A DNA stretch of 64,000 bases from positions 57,584,702 through 57,648,701 of the forward strand of contig OX359264.1 in the NCBI GenBank assembly GCA_947179155.2, given 5' to 3'. This DNA is from Hedera helix. Its lineage: Eukaryota > Streptophyta > Magnoliopsida > Apiales > Araliaceae. The notes beneath the pieces were generated by a model. It saw nothing but the letters and a program-made list of their open reading frames with translations. It searched no databases and was not told the origin of the DNA. This document shows positions 11,103 through 23,117 of the stretch, piece by piece. The translations under genes and the position numbers were made by a program. Positions within the stretch are counted from its first letter, which is position 1; each line of letters begins with the position of its first letter.

Positions 11103-12717
11103 ATCAGAGCAGTGAGTGACCTCTTAAAATGTGTCTCACACATTCTCTGAGGATTGATTTCGGGATTGACCGTGGGTTATGATTAGATAATTTAACTAAG
11201 AAAGATCATAACGTTAGTAAAGGACATTGGAGGAACAATCACACTTGTACCTATTTTGGAATCAAGAAGTTGTATGTTTATCTTTGTAGTACAGTTCTGT
11301 GGTTTGAATTTCGAGGACGAAATTCCTTTGAGAAGGAAAGAATGTAATATTTCGATTTTTGATATTATAATTATAAAGATTTTAAAAGAAAATAAGTAAT
11401 TAATGGTTAATAACAATAATTAATTAAGAAAATAATAAAGATAATTAAGTACTTTGTTAAGTACGCATAATGATAACCTAAGATAACTAATTAGTGATAT
11501 ATATCTTTTTGAATTTCAAAAGGATTCATATCCCAATAACTAGTTATCTTGCCTAAATAAATTATATAAAAAAAAAAAGAATAGTTAGAAGAAACTACAC
11601 AAATCAAATAAAACATAGGAAAAAAAATATTTCATACCAACTACGTTGAGAGATAGAAGAACAGAGAATACAAAAAGATAGGTGAGGATTTGAAGAATGA
11701 AGGAAACTTGATATTTTGGTAAGAGCTCTTCACCATTTTCTTTAATTTTGATTTTAATTAATAAATATTAATTTTATATTTTGAATATTTGGGTAATTTT
11801 TCTTGAGAGATTTGGAATAGAAAATCAATGAAATTTATGCAAAGAAATAGAACTTCATTGAAGGTAAGAAACTTATATCTAAAAATCTACTATCTAATAT
11901 TTTTGCAGTTTGTTGCAAGGTCAATAACGCTTAATCCAACAGTTCGATCGTTTTCAATTTTGGATATGTTATAGTTCTATAATTTAGAACTTGTCCACTA
12001 ATTTTTAACAATTGAAATTAAGTATTTTATTTATTATGAAATTTAAGAGATTACTAGTCTAGATATTTTGTAACAGATTTTCTATAATTTATACTCATAT
12101 TTAAACATTGATAATTTGGTGGCTTTATGTCTTATTTAGGTGATTCTTGAGGCTAAAGTGGGGCCACTTCAATTTCTGTTTATGACTTTAGATTTGGAAA
12201 ATATGTTCAAAATGAAAAAGTTTTGGGAAAAATAGTGGCCTGAGGTATTGATGACATTTGGAGAGATTTGAGGATTAGATGCTTACAATTTATGATTAAA
12301 TATTAAAAACTCTAATTATGCAAAGAAGTGTTACGAGGTGAAGTGATAATTGAGTCTCTAGTTGAAACTATGCCTTGTATCATGGGTACTTGTACAGTAA
12401 GTGGCTCTGAGACTCACTGAACTATTTAGTATTTTCAAATTATATATTGTAAGTATTTTTCTGAACTATTTAGTGTTTTTAAATTGCCGTATACTTTTAT
12501 TTATGTTTTAGTAAATTAATAATTACTCGAATGCCTAAATGTATTGTTTCAAAATCGATTATGCTTTATTTAAGGTTTTCATTTTAATAAAAATGTTGCT
12601 CTTGTATTTTTTTTAAAATTTGAATCAAGTTTTGAAATAGAATTTTAATTTAAAAAATGAGATTATATGATTTTAAACTGTGAAATAAGTATAGTTTATA
12701 ACTCGTAAGTGTTTACA
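11099..12717 (+). mobile_element. Collapsed Ty3/gypsy-type element: PBS, about 230-bp interior, PPT and 3' LTR
   Basis: TGGTATCAGAGC at 11099-11110 is the standard primer-binding site for initiator tRNA-Met. Only about 230 bp later comes TTTCGAGGACGAAATTC (about 11308), the signature of the pol end/3' region of Del/Tekay-like chromoviruses, then a purine tract GAGAAGGAAAGA and TGTAATATTT at 11343, the expected LTR start. A matching LTR end TTACA lies at 12717, giving a provisional 3' LTR of about 1375 bp. The whole gag-pol region is missing, and no 5' LTR precedes the PBS; the U6-like sequence sits there instead. No target-site duplication was found. The right boundary is less certain than the PBS and PPT. 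Confidence 0.7.
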
Positions 12718-13480
12718 CTTATAGTTTCAGAACTAATATAAGTATTCTACTAAGGCACACATCTTTTAGACGCCCTTTAGGGACCATACACTTTATAAAT
12801 ATCTTAATAGATGACGTGATTATTGACAATATCGAACTTTTGAACCATATTATAGACCGATTGTAACCTTAGTCAATACGACTATAGATTAAAAGATATA
12901 TACAACAGTCACCAAAAGTTTTGCCAGATGCTCTTGGTAGCAGATATAGCCTAGACAAAGTTATACAAACACTTTGGACAAGCAAAAGGTAGAGTTAGCC
13001 TGCCCCCCAAACCGAATCATCTATCAGACTTTATTTCTTGCTTCTATACATCTATTTTAATCTCCCTCCATGCATCCAACTGTCCCACAACTTGACTATT
13101 CATGTCAATCATAATATGCAGTTGTATTAGTGCATTAGCACGCAACATGAATCGCGATTTAATTTGAGTCAAGTTCAAGGTCTAAATATAAACAACTTGA
13201 GTGCAGGCCTGTTACGAACGTATATCCATTTTCTGAACCAATATATATCGAAGCAATTTTTTTCCAGTACGTAGATGCATCTACCAAGTTCTACTATTTA
13301 GGAAACAACACCTTCCTTGAAGTGACAAAGTTAGTGACAGCCAAACAACTTTTGAAGAACATAAACAAATTGAACACGACTCCAAAAACCAAACAAATGC
13401 AGTTTGAACAAATGGTAAACATTATAGTCATAATATGCTTACGACAGAATGCTAACTTGGGACACTCTAATCGCTAATTC
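12718..13480. other. Intergenic spacer
   Basis: No gene, clear repeat or RNA signal seen. Confidence 0.5.
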
Positions 13481-14150
13481 AATACCGTCTCTTGGGTTCT
13501 ATATATATCACAGATGATGCGATCTTCAGGATGCTTGAGAGCAAGTATAGAGATTCAAATTGATAATGGAAATAGTTTTAACATAACTACCAAGTAAATA
13601 CAGATGCATTATACTCCATATGTCACCAAGAACAGTAAAAAAGTGCACCAACTAGACTATCTATTTCACATGTGCATGCATTTTTCCTTTTCAACATTCC
13701 TCAAGTTTTTTAACTTCCAAATGCCAAAATAAGCAACAATAATGATAGCACAATTATGGAAAGCAAAATCAAAGGAAGGTAATGAAAGATTTCTTCCTAC
13801 AAAAACACATTGTATATATAGATTATCAGAACGAAGAATTGAATGCAGTTTGAAGGATTGCATGCAGGTACTAAATCACCCATTGAAATCAGCAATCAGA
13901 TTTAATTTTTATTGATATCTGAAGCAAATATAGGATTTAAGGTAAATCCATCAGAAACATACTTCAAAAGAAACTGTACAAAAAGGATAAAAATCCAACC
14001 ATGAAACATTGAAATTAAAACTAGACAGCACCTATTGTGCTAACGTGCAAACCAATTGCAGAAGCTTGACAGCTATGCACCAGCACAAATACAACTTAAA
14101 ACAGTAGATTGCGACTATAGATCTGCTTGCTGATTTAGTCAAAAACCAAA

Positions 14151-15172
14151 CTAACCCTTGAATTTGTTCACCATCTGTCCCTGAGTCACCACTTCAGATT
14201 TTGCAGCCTGCTTCTCCATCTTCTTGTCCAATGCAATCTGGCTATCACGGCACTCAGGAGTACAAAATGCACGCAAGTCACTGCATTGCGTCATCAACCC
14301 AAAGTTTATCTAAGAACTTACAACTGCAATAAAATAGTTTTATGCAGCAGGAAATTGAACTAAACCTAACAAAAGTTACAAGAAACAAAAAGAACTCATG
14401 TTGGGTTTACAAATCGTATTTAAGGACATCGTATATTGGCTAAAGGCTAGAAACAATTCAAAACTTGAGATCCTTAAAGAAAAGAAATAACAACTCTAAG
14501 TTGAATATGAGTCTGACAATAGAATTAGTTTTTATTAAATAGCCAATTCAAATATCAACCAGTTTAATTATAAATTAGACTAGTAGATGAAAAGAGAGAG
14601 AGTTCGGACATCAAGTTTAGGATATTATATCTACGTCATAAACAAACTGATACAGCTCACTAGTTGAGTCAAGCTTGACTGGCTAGTTACTCGATTAAGC
14701 TCGATAGTACAAAATTATGCGTTCTATATAACACAACAAATATAAATTATACTGATATGCTTGAATAACACTTGGATTCGAGTCAAAGTTGACTTGTATC
14801 ATGCACAATATGTGGAGCTTAAAGGCATTTGATCTCGATTGGTCATTCTCCTTCAGGTTCAGTCGAAGAGATCAAAGCGAAGTCCAGCAAGAAACCTTTC
14901 GCCTGAACAAGCTTATTTACAAAGCAAACAAATAGGGCACAAAAGAAAAACTTATAATTCAAATTAAAAACTTATTACTCCAATTTGTCTCGATTTGGCC
15001 CTAAATAAACAAGATGAAATTGGAAAATACAAACTAGGGGCACAAATGAACTGATCTGTTCATGAACAACTTCAAAACTTGTCTATTTAACAAAAGAACT
15101 GAGCTTAAGTTTGACAGTAAGCCCATTTAACTATACAAGTCAAGCTTGAGTATGACCAACTCATGAATAAAG

Positions 15173-15209
<37 letters not shown>

Positions 15210-16235
15210 AAATGTTTTATTTTTATTTTACATGCCTGTCTCATTCTGTGATGTAAACTATAACTTTATAATTTTAGTACGAATATAGTGGTAAGTATTT
15301 ATATATTAATCAACAATTATATATACACACGCATACATACATATATGAAAAATACATTAATGGCAAAGAATTCAAACTTGAAAAGTTAACTTGTCGAGCT
15401 CGAGCCAAGTTCGTCACAAATGAGTCGAGCTCATTAATTTTTTAACAAGAGAGTTTGAACACAAATATAAAGCTCGATTAAAGCTCCGCGTGAACTTGAA
15501 CACTTTTGAAACTTAATGAGTCAAACTTGAACATCAAGTACTCGACTCGACTCAACTTATTTGTACCCCTACTAACTACTAAATGTTCAATAAAATTCAA
15601 TTAGGCCTAAATCCATCATAAATAGGAATGCGATAAACATTGATACCGTAGTATAAATTAATACAAATTGTTAAGAAAAATTGAATAAGGCTTGGATTGC
15701 ATAAATTTAAAACAAATAAAATTTTGAATTACAGATAATCAATACTAAAAACAAGAGTTATAGACATAATGAGGAGGACTAATAAAATATTCATAAGCAT
15801 GAGTGTCTCAAAAACTATAAAGTGTCATGCAGACAAAAAAAATCACTGACATCAAGCAAATAAAGTAAAAAAATGTAACAAGTAAAAAAGCATAACAATT
15901 TAAATAAAAGAACAAATAAATGGTCGATAAACAAGTTAACAACAAATAAAGGAAAATTAATGAATAAAATACTACCTATACATGAAAACTTCTTCATCAT
16001 GATTGATCTTCTTCCCGCAAAAGTAGCAATTTTCAAGAAATTCTCCAATGACAAATTGACTTTCCTCAACGGGAGATGTCACAGACGGCTTCAGACACTT
16101 CGACGGCTTCACGACACTTGATGGAGGAGTCACATGCACCTCTGACACAAATTCGATCGGTGAGGGGATATGGCTTAACAGGTCGGTCTCAATGGAGCTT
16201 GACGACCTATCATATCGTGACCGTTTGATCGACAT
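14151..16235 (-). CDS. FLZ-type zinc-finger protein (DUF581 family)
   Basis: FLZ proteins are small plant adaptors that bind SnRK1 kinase through a C2-C2 FLZ zinc finger. Two exons: 16235-15976 and 14280-14151, 129 residues in total. Exon 1 gives an N-terminal stretch with RSSSSIETDLLSHI and ends in the first half of the finger, FLENCYFCGKKINHDEEVFM, with C-x2-C. The intron splits the finger exactly, and exon 2 completes it with DLRAFCTPECRDSQIALDKK, the second C-x3-C. The junction (AG|T) restores frame. The 1.7-kb intron contains a (TA)n tract at 15175-15206 and repeat-like text with many TCAAGCTCG words. A second, broken copy lies upstream of it at 18.1-19.0 kb. Start chosen as the ATG heading the conserved SSSS region. 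Confidence 0.92.
15175..15206. repeat. (TA)n microsatellite in the FLZ intron
   Basis: About 16 TA units, uninterrupted. Confidence 0.95.
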
Positions 16236-16974
16236 TGCTTCGTTAAGGAAATTGAACTACTATATTACAAAAATTAGGGATTTTGGGGCTTGGGGAATGA
16301 AAAACAGGTATATACACTATAAAGAGACAGAGTAGTGAAGTAGTGAAAGAGCTTAAAGAGAGAAGAAAGCTACACGTAAGGGAGTAAGGAAAATAGGAAA
16401 GAAAGCAACACGTAATAGAGTACGAAAGAAACCAGATAACAGAAAGCTACACGTAAGAGAGTAAGAAATAAAACACTAGACAACAATTATATATAGGTTC
16501 TATGGTCCCTGTTAATAAAAAGTACATGTTTTTTAAATTTGATTTAGTGTAAAATGGGCTTTTTCTTTTTATGGTGAAAATATTTTGGGAATGGATTATG
16601 TATTGTTGGTAGTCGCTAAACTTTTTTATTACAACAATAAAAAGAGAACATTTCTCATATACTAGATTTAACGAATAATTGCCACATTTAAGGTTTACAC
16701 CCTCAAGTCAAGTCACAAATTTTAACATAAATAATGCAAACTCAAAACACTAATTCACTACGTAAAATTTTATTTTTCTCATACCGAAAAATAACTAGAA
16801 AATTCAAAACCTAAAATATGTCGTACATAATATCTTCTTTAAGATGCTTGAGAGCAACTACTATCGAGAAGAGCAGGTAAACTTTATTAGACATAAATGC
16901 CACCTATCAAGTAACAAAAGATGCATTATATATGTCACTCAATACATGTCACTAAGAAGAGTAAAGTACTAGTC

Positions 16975-17400
16975 AAGCTTCACTATTGGGGTGCTTATAG
17001 TCAATGTTATAGACGTCCCCGCATAGGCCTGCTTAAGTCCCCGCCTAGGCACTAAACGGTCCTCTACCGCCTCGGTTTGGATGGGCATCTAGGGTCATGC
17101 CTAGGAGAAACTAGATCTACCATATTGATTTAATGAGGGCTTTGAAGCAGTATAATGCTTGAAATAAAATTTGTTGTGCCTTAAATATTTTTTTTATTAT
17201 AAATTTTTATGTAAATGTATAACCTTTACATCTAATATATGCTTTATGCAATATATAAAATGGAAAGACAACTAACTAACACCGTCTAGAGAAACTGCTT
17301 ACACAGTCCACCACCAACATATGAGAAACTGCTTACACACTCCACCACCAACGTATGCCTAGCACTTTTTAACACTGCTTATAGCCTAACTCAATTGTCT
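16975..17400. mobile_element. Repeat insertion in the second FLZ duplicon
   Basis: The sequence between the shared flanks is absent from the first duplicon. It has CCTAGGC / GCCTAGG words (CCCGCCTAGGCACTAAACGG, CATGCCTAGGAG), GCTTATAG near both edges, and an internal near-exact repeat GAGAAACTGCTTACACA (17291 / 17325). Probably a non-autonomous transposon; family not identified. Confidence 0.45.
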
Positions 17401-18076
17401 ACTCACATCTATGCATTTTTCCTTTTCAACATTCTTCATTTGTCTTTTAAGTTCTGAATGCCAACATAAGCACAATCTAGGTAGCACAATTATAAAAGGT
17501 AAAATTAATGTATGGTAATGAAAGGCATCGTCCTACAAAAATGTAAATGATATACTCAATAATACAGATACATCACACCATATATAGATTAGTAAAGAAT
17601 TTTTTTCTTGAAGCAATCGATTTTAAAACATAGAGATGACGCATTTTCATCAGGCTTACAGTGCATTAGCTTCCTCTCACTATCATTATGTTTGAATTTT
17701 GATTTGATCACTATTTCAACAAAGTTTCATAACAGATGATGTCATAACCTTATTGATAGCAGCCAAGTACATTAATTTAAATTAATTAATTAATTTCACC
17801 AAAAAAGTATGATCTCACATATAAGTAAATATCTATTGAAATTTGAGATAAAATTCAGGATTAAGGTCAATCCATCAAAATATAGTGCTATTTTGCTCAA
17901 GAGAAACTGTACAAAACCAATATAATTCAACAATGAAACACTAAAATTAAAACTAGACAGCATCTAAATGAGCAAGCCAATCATAAAAGCTAGACAGCTA
18001 TGCACCAGCACAGTTAAAACTTGAAGCAGCTAGCATAAGACTACAAATCTGTTCGCTGCTCCAGTCAAAATCCAAA

Positions 18077-19010
18077 CTAACCCCTCACATTGTTCACCCT
18101 CTGTGACTGAGCCACCACTTTAGATGTTGCAGCCTGCTTCTCCATCTCCTTGTCCAATGCAATCTGGCTATCCCAGCACCCAGCAGTACAAAATGCACGC
18201 AAATTGCTGTAAACAAACTAATACAGCTCACTCGAGTCAAGCTTGACTTTGCTACTTACTCAATTAAGCTCGCATATACTCGATTCAGTAAAAATGTCAT
18301 GCTTCATATACATTTCATATAAATTATATCATACATGCTCGGTCGACTCAGGATTGACTCGTATTATGCAAAAAAGTGTTAAATCAAAACTTCTGAATAA
18401 AATTCAAAAATTAATTACTCCAACTCGTCCACGTGAATAGAAATAAAATAAAAAATTGAGATTGCGGTACAAATTAAAACAAAATGTTAATTAAATTTGA
18501 ATCGAATTCAGATTACATAAATTAAAGACAAAAACAAGTTGCATTACAGATAATGAATATTTTACCACACAATCTGTACGAACGATTAAACAAATAATTC
18601 AGATCGTTTCAAAAATAGTGTTAGTGAGACAAACTAGAATCACTAACATCAAAAGCTTAAATAAAATTAAATAATAACACACATAAAAAAGCACAACAAT
18701 TATTAAATTGAAAAAGTGAACCAAATATCAAACACTTCATCATTCTGACGGATCTTCTTCTCGCAGTTGTAGCAATTTTCGAGGAATCCTCCAATGGCAT
18801 CAAAATTACTCCCCTGAACCGGTGACATTAGAGTCAGAACTCTAGGCAGCGGCCGCAATTCTTCGGTGCTATTTTCTGGCAGAGACGGCTTCAAACACTT
18901 GGGCGGCTTCACGGGAGCCGACGGACCCCCCACGCAGAGAACACGTGGCTGAGCTGGTCCGTGTCAATGGAGCTTGACGACCTTCCGATTGGTGATCGTT
19001 TGACCGGCAT
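18077..19010 (-). pseudogene. FLZ-type zinc-finger gene copy, frameshifted and decaying
   Basis: Duplicate of the gene at 14.2-16.2 kb. The start MPVKRSPIGRSSSSIDTDQL at 19010 runs to about 18925. There a frameshift near a six-G run (minus strand) separates it from the continuation VKPPKCLKPS...FLENCYNCEKKIRQNDEVF (to about 18720). Exon 2 (18206-18077) keeps its 130-nt length and stop but has lost finger residues: TPECR has become TAGCW, so the conserved Glu-Cys-Arg is changed to Gly-Cys-Trp. The donor region reads DIW instead of MYR, though a GT is still present. The intron is reduced to about 500 bp. It could still be transcribed, but a full finger protein is not encoded from the upstream ATG. 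Confidence 0.8.
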
Positions 19011-19019
19011 TACTTCGTT

Positions 19020-19456
19020 AGGATAAGAATTGGGTCCGTACACGAGAAAGGAGTGAGAGCTTAGAAGGAGAAAAGACACGTAAGGAGCGAGTTGGAAGAA
19101 AAACGGTAGATGGCAGGTATATGCGGTGGTGCACAAATATCACGTGGCCTGCGGCCCGGTGCCCGAGCCCGATCTAGTAAAAGCTTAATTCGATTCGGCC
19201 TGAAAATCACCAATATGTTATATTTTTTTGGGTCTTTAATATTAATATACAACAATTAAAAAGTAATTACAAAAACAAAACACATACAAAATAATTACAA
19301 AAAGATTATAACAAGATAAATTTATTAAATCATTCAGTTTTCTACAAATAAAGAATTTCTTAAATCAAAGATAATTAACTGCCATATATGCGACAGTTAC
19401 CAAAATAAAATCCACAATACAAAATAATAAAAAAAAACTATCATTCTAATAAGAGA
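19020..19456. other. AT-rich spacer upstream of the FLZ copy
   Basis: Holds a short GC-rich phrase GGCCTGCGGCCCGGTGCCCG (19146-19165) of the kind found in dispersed plant repeats. No gene seen. Confidence 0.5.
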
Positions 19457-19588
19457 GGTAACCAAACTTTAATACAGAGGTAACCAAACTTTAATATAAA
19501 GGTAACCAAACTTTAATACAAAGATAATCAAATTTTAATACAGAGGTAACCAACCTTTAATACAAGGTAACCGAAACTAGTTATTACA
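19457..19588. repeat. Six 22-bp tandem repeats, GGTAACCAAACTTTAATACAGA
   Basis: Units begin at 19457, 19479, 19501, 19523, 19545 and 19566, so the period is 22 bp, once 21. The fourth is mutated to GATAATC. There are no spacers, so it is not a CRISPR-like array. It reads in the opposite sense to the GGTTACC-bearing 105-bp repeats that follow. Confidence 0.9.
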
Positions 19589-19609
19589 CATTCAGAAATT
19601 GATTACCTT

Positions 19610-19935
19610 AATACTAGTGTTTGGTTACTTCCATAACAGTGTTTGGTTACCTAGATTTACTTTTGTATGAAGGTTTAGTTACCAACTGGAATATAACAAA
19701 AATGGTTACTGTATTGAATTTTTTTTTATGACTATTTGGTTACACACAAAAACTAAAATGGTTACATTTGTATGAAGATTTGGATACTAACTGGAATATA
19801 AAAAAAATGTTTACTGTATTGAATTTTTTTTATCACTATTTGGTTACACACAAAAAACTAAAATGGTTACCTTCATATGAAAGTTTGGTTACCAACTGGA
19901 ATATAAAAAAAATTAATTACTGTATTAAAAAAAAT
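19610..19935. repeat. About 105-bp tandem repeats containing TTTGGTTACC
   Basis: Units align from 19663, 19768 and 19873 (period 105), each with a TATGAA-GTTTGGTTACCAACTGGAATATAA core, an ACTGTATTGAATTTTTTT stretch and a TATTTGGTTACACACAAAAA stretch. AAAGTTTGGTTACC at about 19881 is the exact reverse complement of the left 22-bp unit core, so the two arrays form opposed arms around about 19600. Confidence 0.85.
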
Positions 19936-19939
19936 TATG

Positions 19940-20335
19940 ACCGAAAGGGAGGAGGGAGGAGAGAGAAAGCTTGAGGAGGGGAAAGGAGGCGGGACGAGGG
20001 AGACAGGCGGGGGAGGGAAGAGGTAGGCGGGAGGCGGGGGAGAGAGGAGAGGTGGCAGGCGGGGGAGGGGGGAGGCAGGAGAGAAAGCTGGAGGGGGAGG
20101 GGGCAAGCGAGGGAATGGGGAGGCAGCAGGCGAGGGAAGGGGGCAGGCGGGGGAGACAACAAGTGGGGGAAGGGGGAGGCAGCAGGCGGGGCAGGCGGAG
20201 GCAGGCGTGGGAGGCAGCGGGCAGGGGAAAGGGGAGGCAGGCGGCGGAGGGGGAAGGAGGAGAGAGAAAACGGTAGCGGGAGGAAGGAGGAGGGAGAGAG
20301 AGGAGAGAGAAAGACCATCATCTGCTAAAAAGAGG
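19940..20335. repeat. Purine-rich (GGGAGG/GGCAGGCGGGGGAG) minisatellite-like tract
   Basis: Nearly 400 bp in which the + strand is almost all G and A, with recurring GGAGGCAGGCGGGGGAG-type words and many G-runs of three or more. It has G-quadruplex and triplex potential. The long proline-rich reading on the minus strand and the Gly/Arg-rich one on plus are composition artefacts. Confidence 0.85.
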
Positions 20336-21347
20336 GGGAGGAGAGATGAGATGCATTGATTTGTGTAATTGATTTTTTAAATTTTGAATTTTAAAATCAT
20401 CCAACTAAATTTAAGGGATAAAAATGCACTAATTTTATATATATATTTTTAAAAAAATACTCTTTTTGTAAATATTTTTAAGATGTATGTTTTGTGTAAT
20501 TACTTTTTAAAAAGTATTATAATATGTAATTTATCCTCTCTTTTTTTGCTCAAATTTATCTTGGCCTAGCTTGTCACCCGGCCTAGTCTGAGACCCGATC
20601 TGACTTGGCCTGAGGCCTTGCCTGATTTATCCAAAATCTTGTCCGACCTGTTAATTTTCTTTTTTTGCTATTTTAATTTTTCCACTGCAGACGATAATTT
20701 TCTCTTTGTGACAACTCATTCAATAAACTAAATAAAATTAGTGTATTTCAATACTTTTATTAATGCATGTTTGTTTATATATGAATAAAAAAATTCATAA
20801 AAATACATTGGGTAGTGTAATATATAAAGATTTTTTTTACCTAGCTAGCACCTACACTTTTTGTAGACCTTTCATTGCATCTTCATTTTAATAAATACTT
20901 AGAGTAAAAATAGAAAATCATTTATAAAATAATAATCATAATAAAAAAGATAGTTTTCATAAAAAAATATTTTTTTTATTAATAATAGTACAAAATAATA
21001 TAATATCTTTAAAATTGTACAATATTTTAATTCATTATTGTAATTTGTAAGTTATAACTTGTAAGTTATAATATATTAGTTTTAATTAATACATCAATTA
21101 ATTTTAAAATTTTCATTGGTGTTTTTATAATATTTAAAATTACTAAAAAAAAAATGAAATGAACAGGATCGGACCGGCTTGGTCTGACCTGGCCTAACCC
21201 AAGAGCTGGCCTGCAGGCTTCAGCAGACCCCTTTTCAAATGCTAAGCTTGGCTTGGCCCGACCTGCAGGCCAAAAGTCAAAGGTCCGATCTGATCAACGA
21301 CCAAGGCCTAACAGATCTAGACTAGACCAGACTAAGTCGACCTGTTG
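20336..21347. other. AT-rich spacer with GC-rich repeat scraps
   Basis: No gene seen. Two scraps rich in GGCCTG/CCGGCC words (about 20565-20655 and 21165-21330) resemble each other in vocabulary and probably derive from one dispersed repeat, family unknown. Confidence 0.4.
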
Positions 21348-21352
21348 TGAAT

Positions 21353-21575
21353 TAATAGAACACCAAATAAGGGTAAATGATTATTATATTATTGTGCATA
21401 AAATAATAGTACATCATGCTAATATATATTCATGAGTTTGGAGAGTTCTCAAGTAATACAAATACTTGAATAATTATCTCATAATTCAAAGTCTACTTTA
21501 TCATAATCCTAATGTAACAATAAGATAAAATTATAATTATCTAGAATTAACTAATTATAGTTATATTCTCTAATA
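21353..21575 (-). repeat. 3' LTR of the small copia-type element
   Basis: 223 bp, next to the polypurine tract; near-identical to 23118-23339. Confidence 0.92.
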
Positions 21576-22219
21576 CGCCCCCTCAAGCGAAACGTAGTAG
21601 AACGAAGCTTCCGCTTGTATGTGGTAGAACATCCATGTAGTTGCATTACTAGCGAGATTATAAATCCTCGAACACTAGAGAACACGAACAATTGGCACGA
21701 GAGATTAAATAGAAACATAGCATACATGATAAGAATTGCATATAACCAATAAGACTGGAACGTTCTTGGTTGTTTGCACACTTGCAATAAATAAGGACTT
21801 TCTTGTACTTCTTGTATTAGACCTCCAAGAACACACTTAGAAAATTCCATTAATCCATCAAGATATGAAATGTGGGATGTATCAAGGGAGAACATTCTCT
21901 TATTTGATGAACAAATTAAAAAGGAAACCTCGAATATGTTCAAGTGAGAATGAGAATAGCCATTAGTTGCGAAGAAAAGTGAGGATAGTAACTCAGATTT
22001 GAGACTAGTACAACTTGTGGAAACCGCTAATGTAAGGGTGTCAGTCCACAATGAAGAAGGATGTATCAAACTTGGTGTAATACCAATGTCAGTGTTTTTT
22101 AGCACTCGATCAACATCCAAAGTGTTGGGTATATCAACAATAGAAGAGAGTTCCTTAGGATGTGTACCAATGGATGGGATTGAGGTGAATTGTTGTAGCA
22201 TTTTTTCATGTCCAAAGAT

Positions 22220-22555
22220 TCAAGTGGACAAATCATTCAAGGAAGGACTCATCAAATAATAATAAACATGAACTCTTTTGAAAAGAATATCATCAAGGCC
22301 TTGAACTAAAAAATTGGCAAACTCTGACTCACTCAGAGAATCTCCCGCGCTTTCAAGCACATAAAGTAGTGATGTCGTTTCGCCAAGATAACTTTTAACA
22401 GATTGAGTAGGTAGCTTTTGTAAGCAAGCAAGTTGATCAAAAAGATTATCTATATACCAATTTGATGTTGTCGCATTTGGAAACTCACAATCATCATTTG
22501 CATCAACAAAAGAGTCGTCAAAATCTGAAAATGGATCGTATATTTGATCGGCCAT
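22220..22555 (-). pseudogene. Degenerate copia gag (UBN2/retrotran_gag-like) fragment
   Basis: The reading frame contains LACLQKLPTQSVKSYLGETT and then SAGDSLSESEFANFLVQGLD, the pattern of the UBN2-type gag region (a conserved short leucine-rich stretch followed by a Leu-Gln-Gly-Leu end). It is only about 110 residues. The neighbouring frames (21551-22201, 22450-22680, 22740-22946) look like further broken interior sequence. No CCHC knuckle, protease or RT. It lies inside the element between the PBS and PPT, as gag should. Confidence 0.6.
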
Positions 22556-23117
22556 GAAGCCAATAACTGTTTAAGATAAATGGTTTGGACGACGAACAAA
22601 ATGGTAAAACAAGAAATTGAGACGGCGGCAGCTGAAAACACTGTTGTTATTGATGGCCTGATAAATATCTCGGTTGGCAACGACTACGAGAACAAGGAGA
22701 AAAGGTCTCTGATTATGCATCTACTGGTGGATACAACGATCAGAAATATGTGTTCAGGGGTGCCAACAGATTTAAATGTTGTACTATGAAGTAGGACAAA
22801 ACAAATGTTTCAAAACAAAATTTTGCAAAAGAGGAATCTCTTGTCATTGGTGAGGAAGCTGGAAAAAAAATATGGGTACAGTGCCAAATGATGGTGGGAA
22901 CACACGGTGATAATCTTACTGCCAATGAATCAAATGGTTTGAGCACTGTTCCTTTTGTTAGCTACCAGGAATCTCTTAGTCGCTATAAAGTGTGTGATGC
23001 AGGTGTAATGGGAACAATGGAATACTCATGCAAGTGGCTTACTCTTGTAGGTAAACAAAATAAAATAAAAGTGGATCAAAGAGCTGTGAAACTATTTTCT
23101 ATTTTGCTCCGATACCA

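Larger units (their letters stand above)
13500..19020. repeat. Tandem duplication carrying two FLZ loci
   Basis: The first copy, about 13520-16240, and the second, about 16830-19015, align in order. Shared landmarks are GATGCTTGAGAGCAA (13530 / 16850), GCATTTTTCCTTTTCAACATT (13678 / 17414), AAACTGTACAAAA (13971 / 17904), GCTATGCACCAGCACA (14071 / 17998) and both exons of the gene. The second copy lacks most of the intron of the first and has a roughly 400-bp insertion at 16980-17395. Confidence 0.85.

Noticed and set aside
19457..19588. Regular 22-bp repeats that might suggest a CRISPR-like array
   Set aside because: Repeats are contiguous with no spacers, in a plant nuclear context.
19935..20321. 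Proline-rich 128-codon ORF on the minus strand and a Gly/Arg-rich ORF on plus
   Set aside because: Both are readings of the purine-rich tract; any frame in such sequence lacks stops. No signal peptide logic, no gene context.
21551..22201. 216-codon ORF as an independent gene
   Set aside because: It runs across the 3' LTR edge and PPT of the small copia-type element, so it is element interior, not a host gene.
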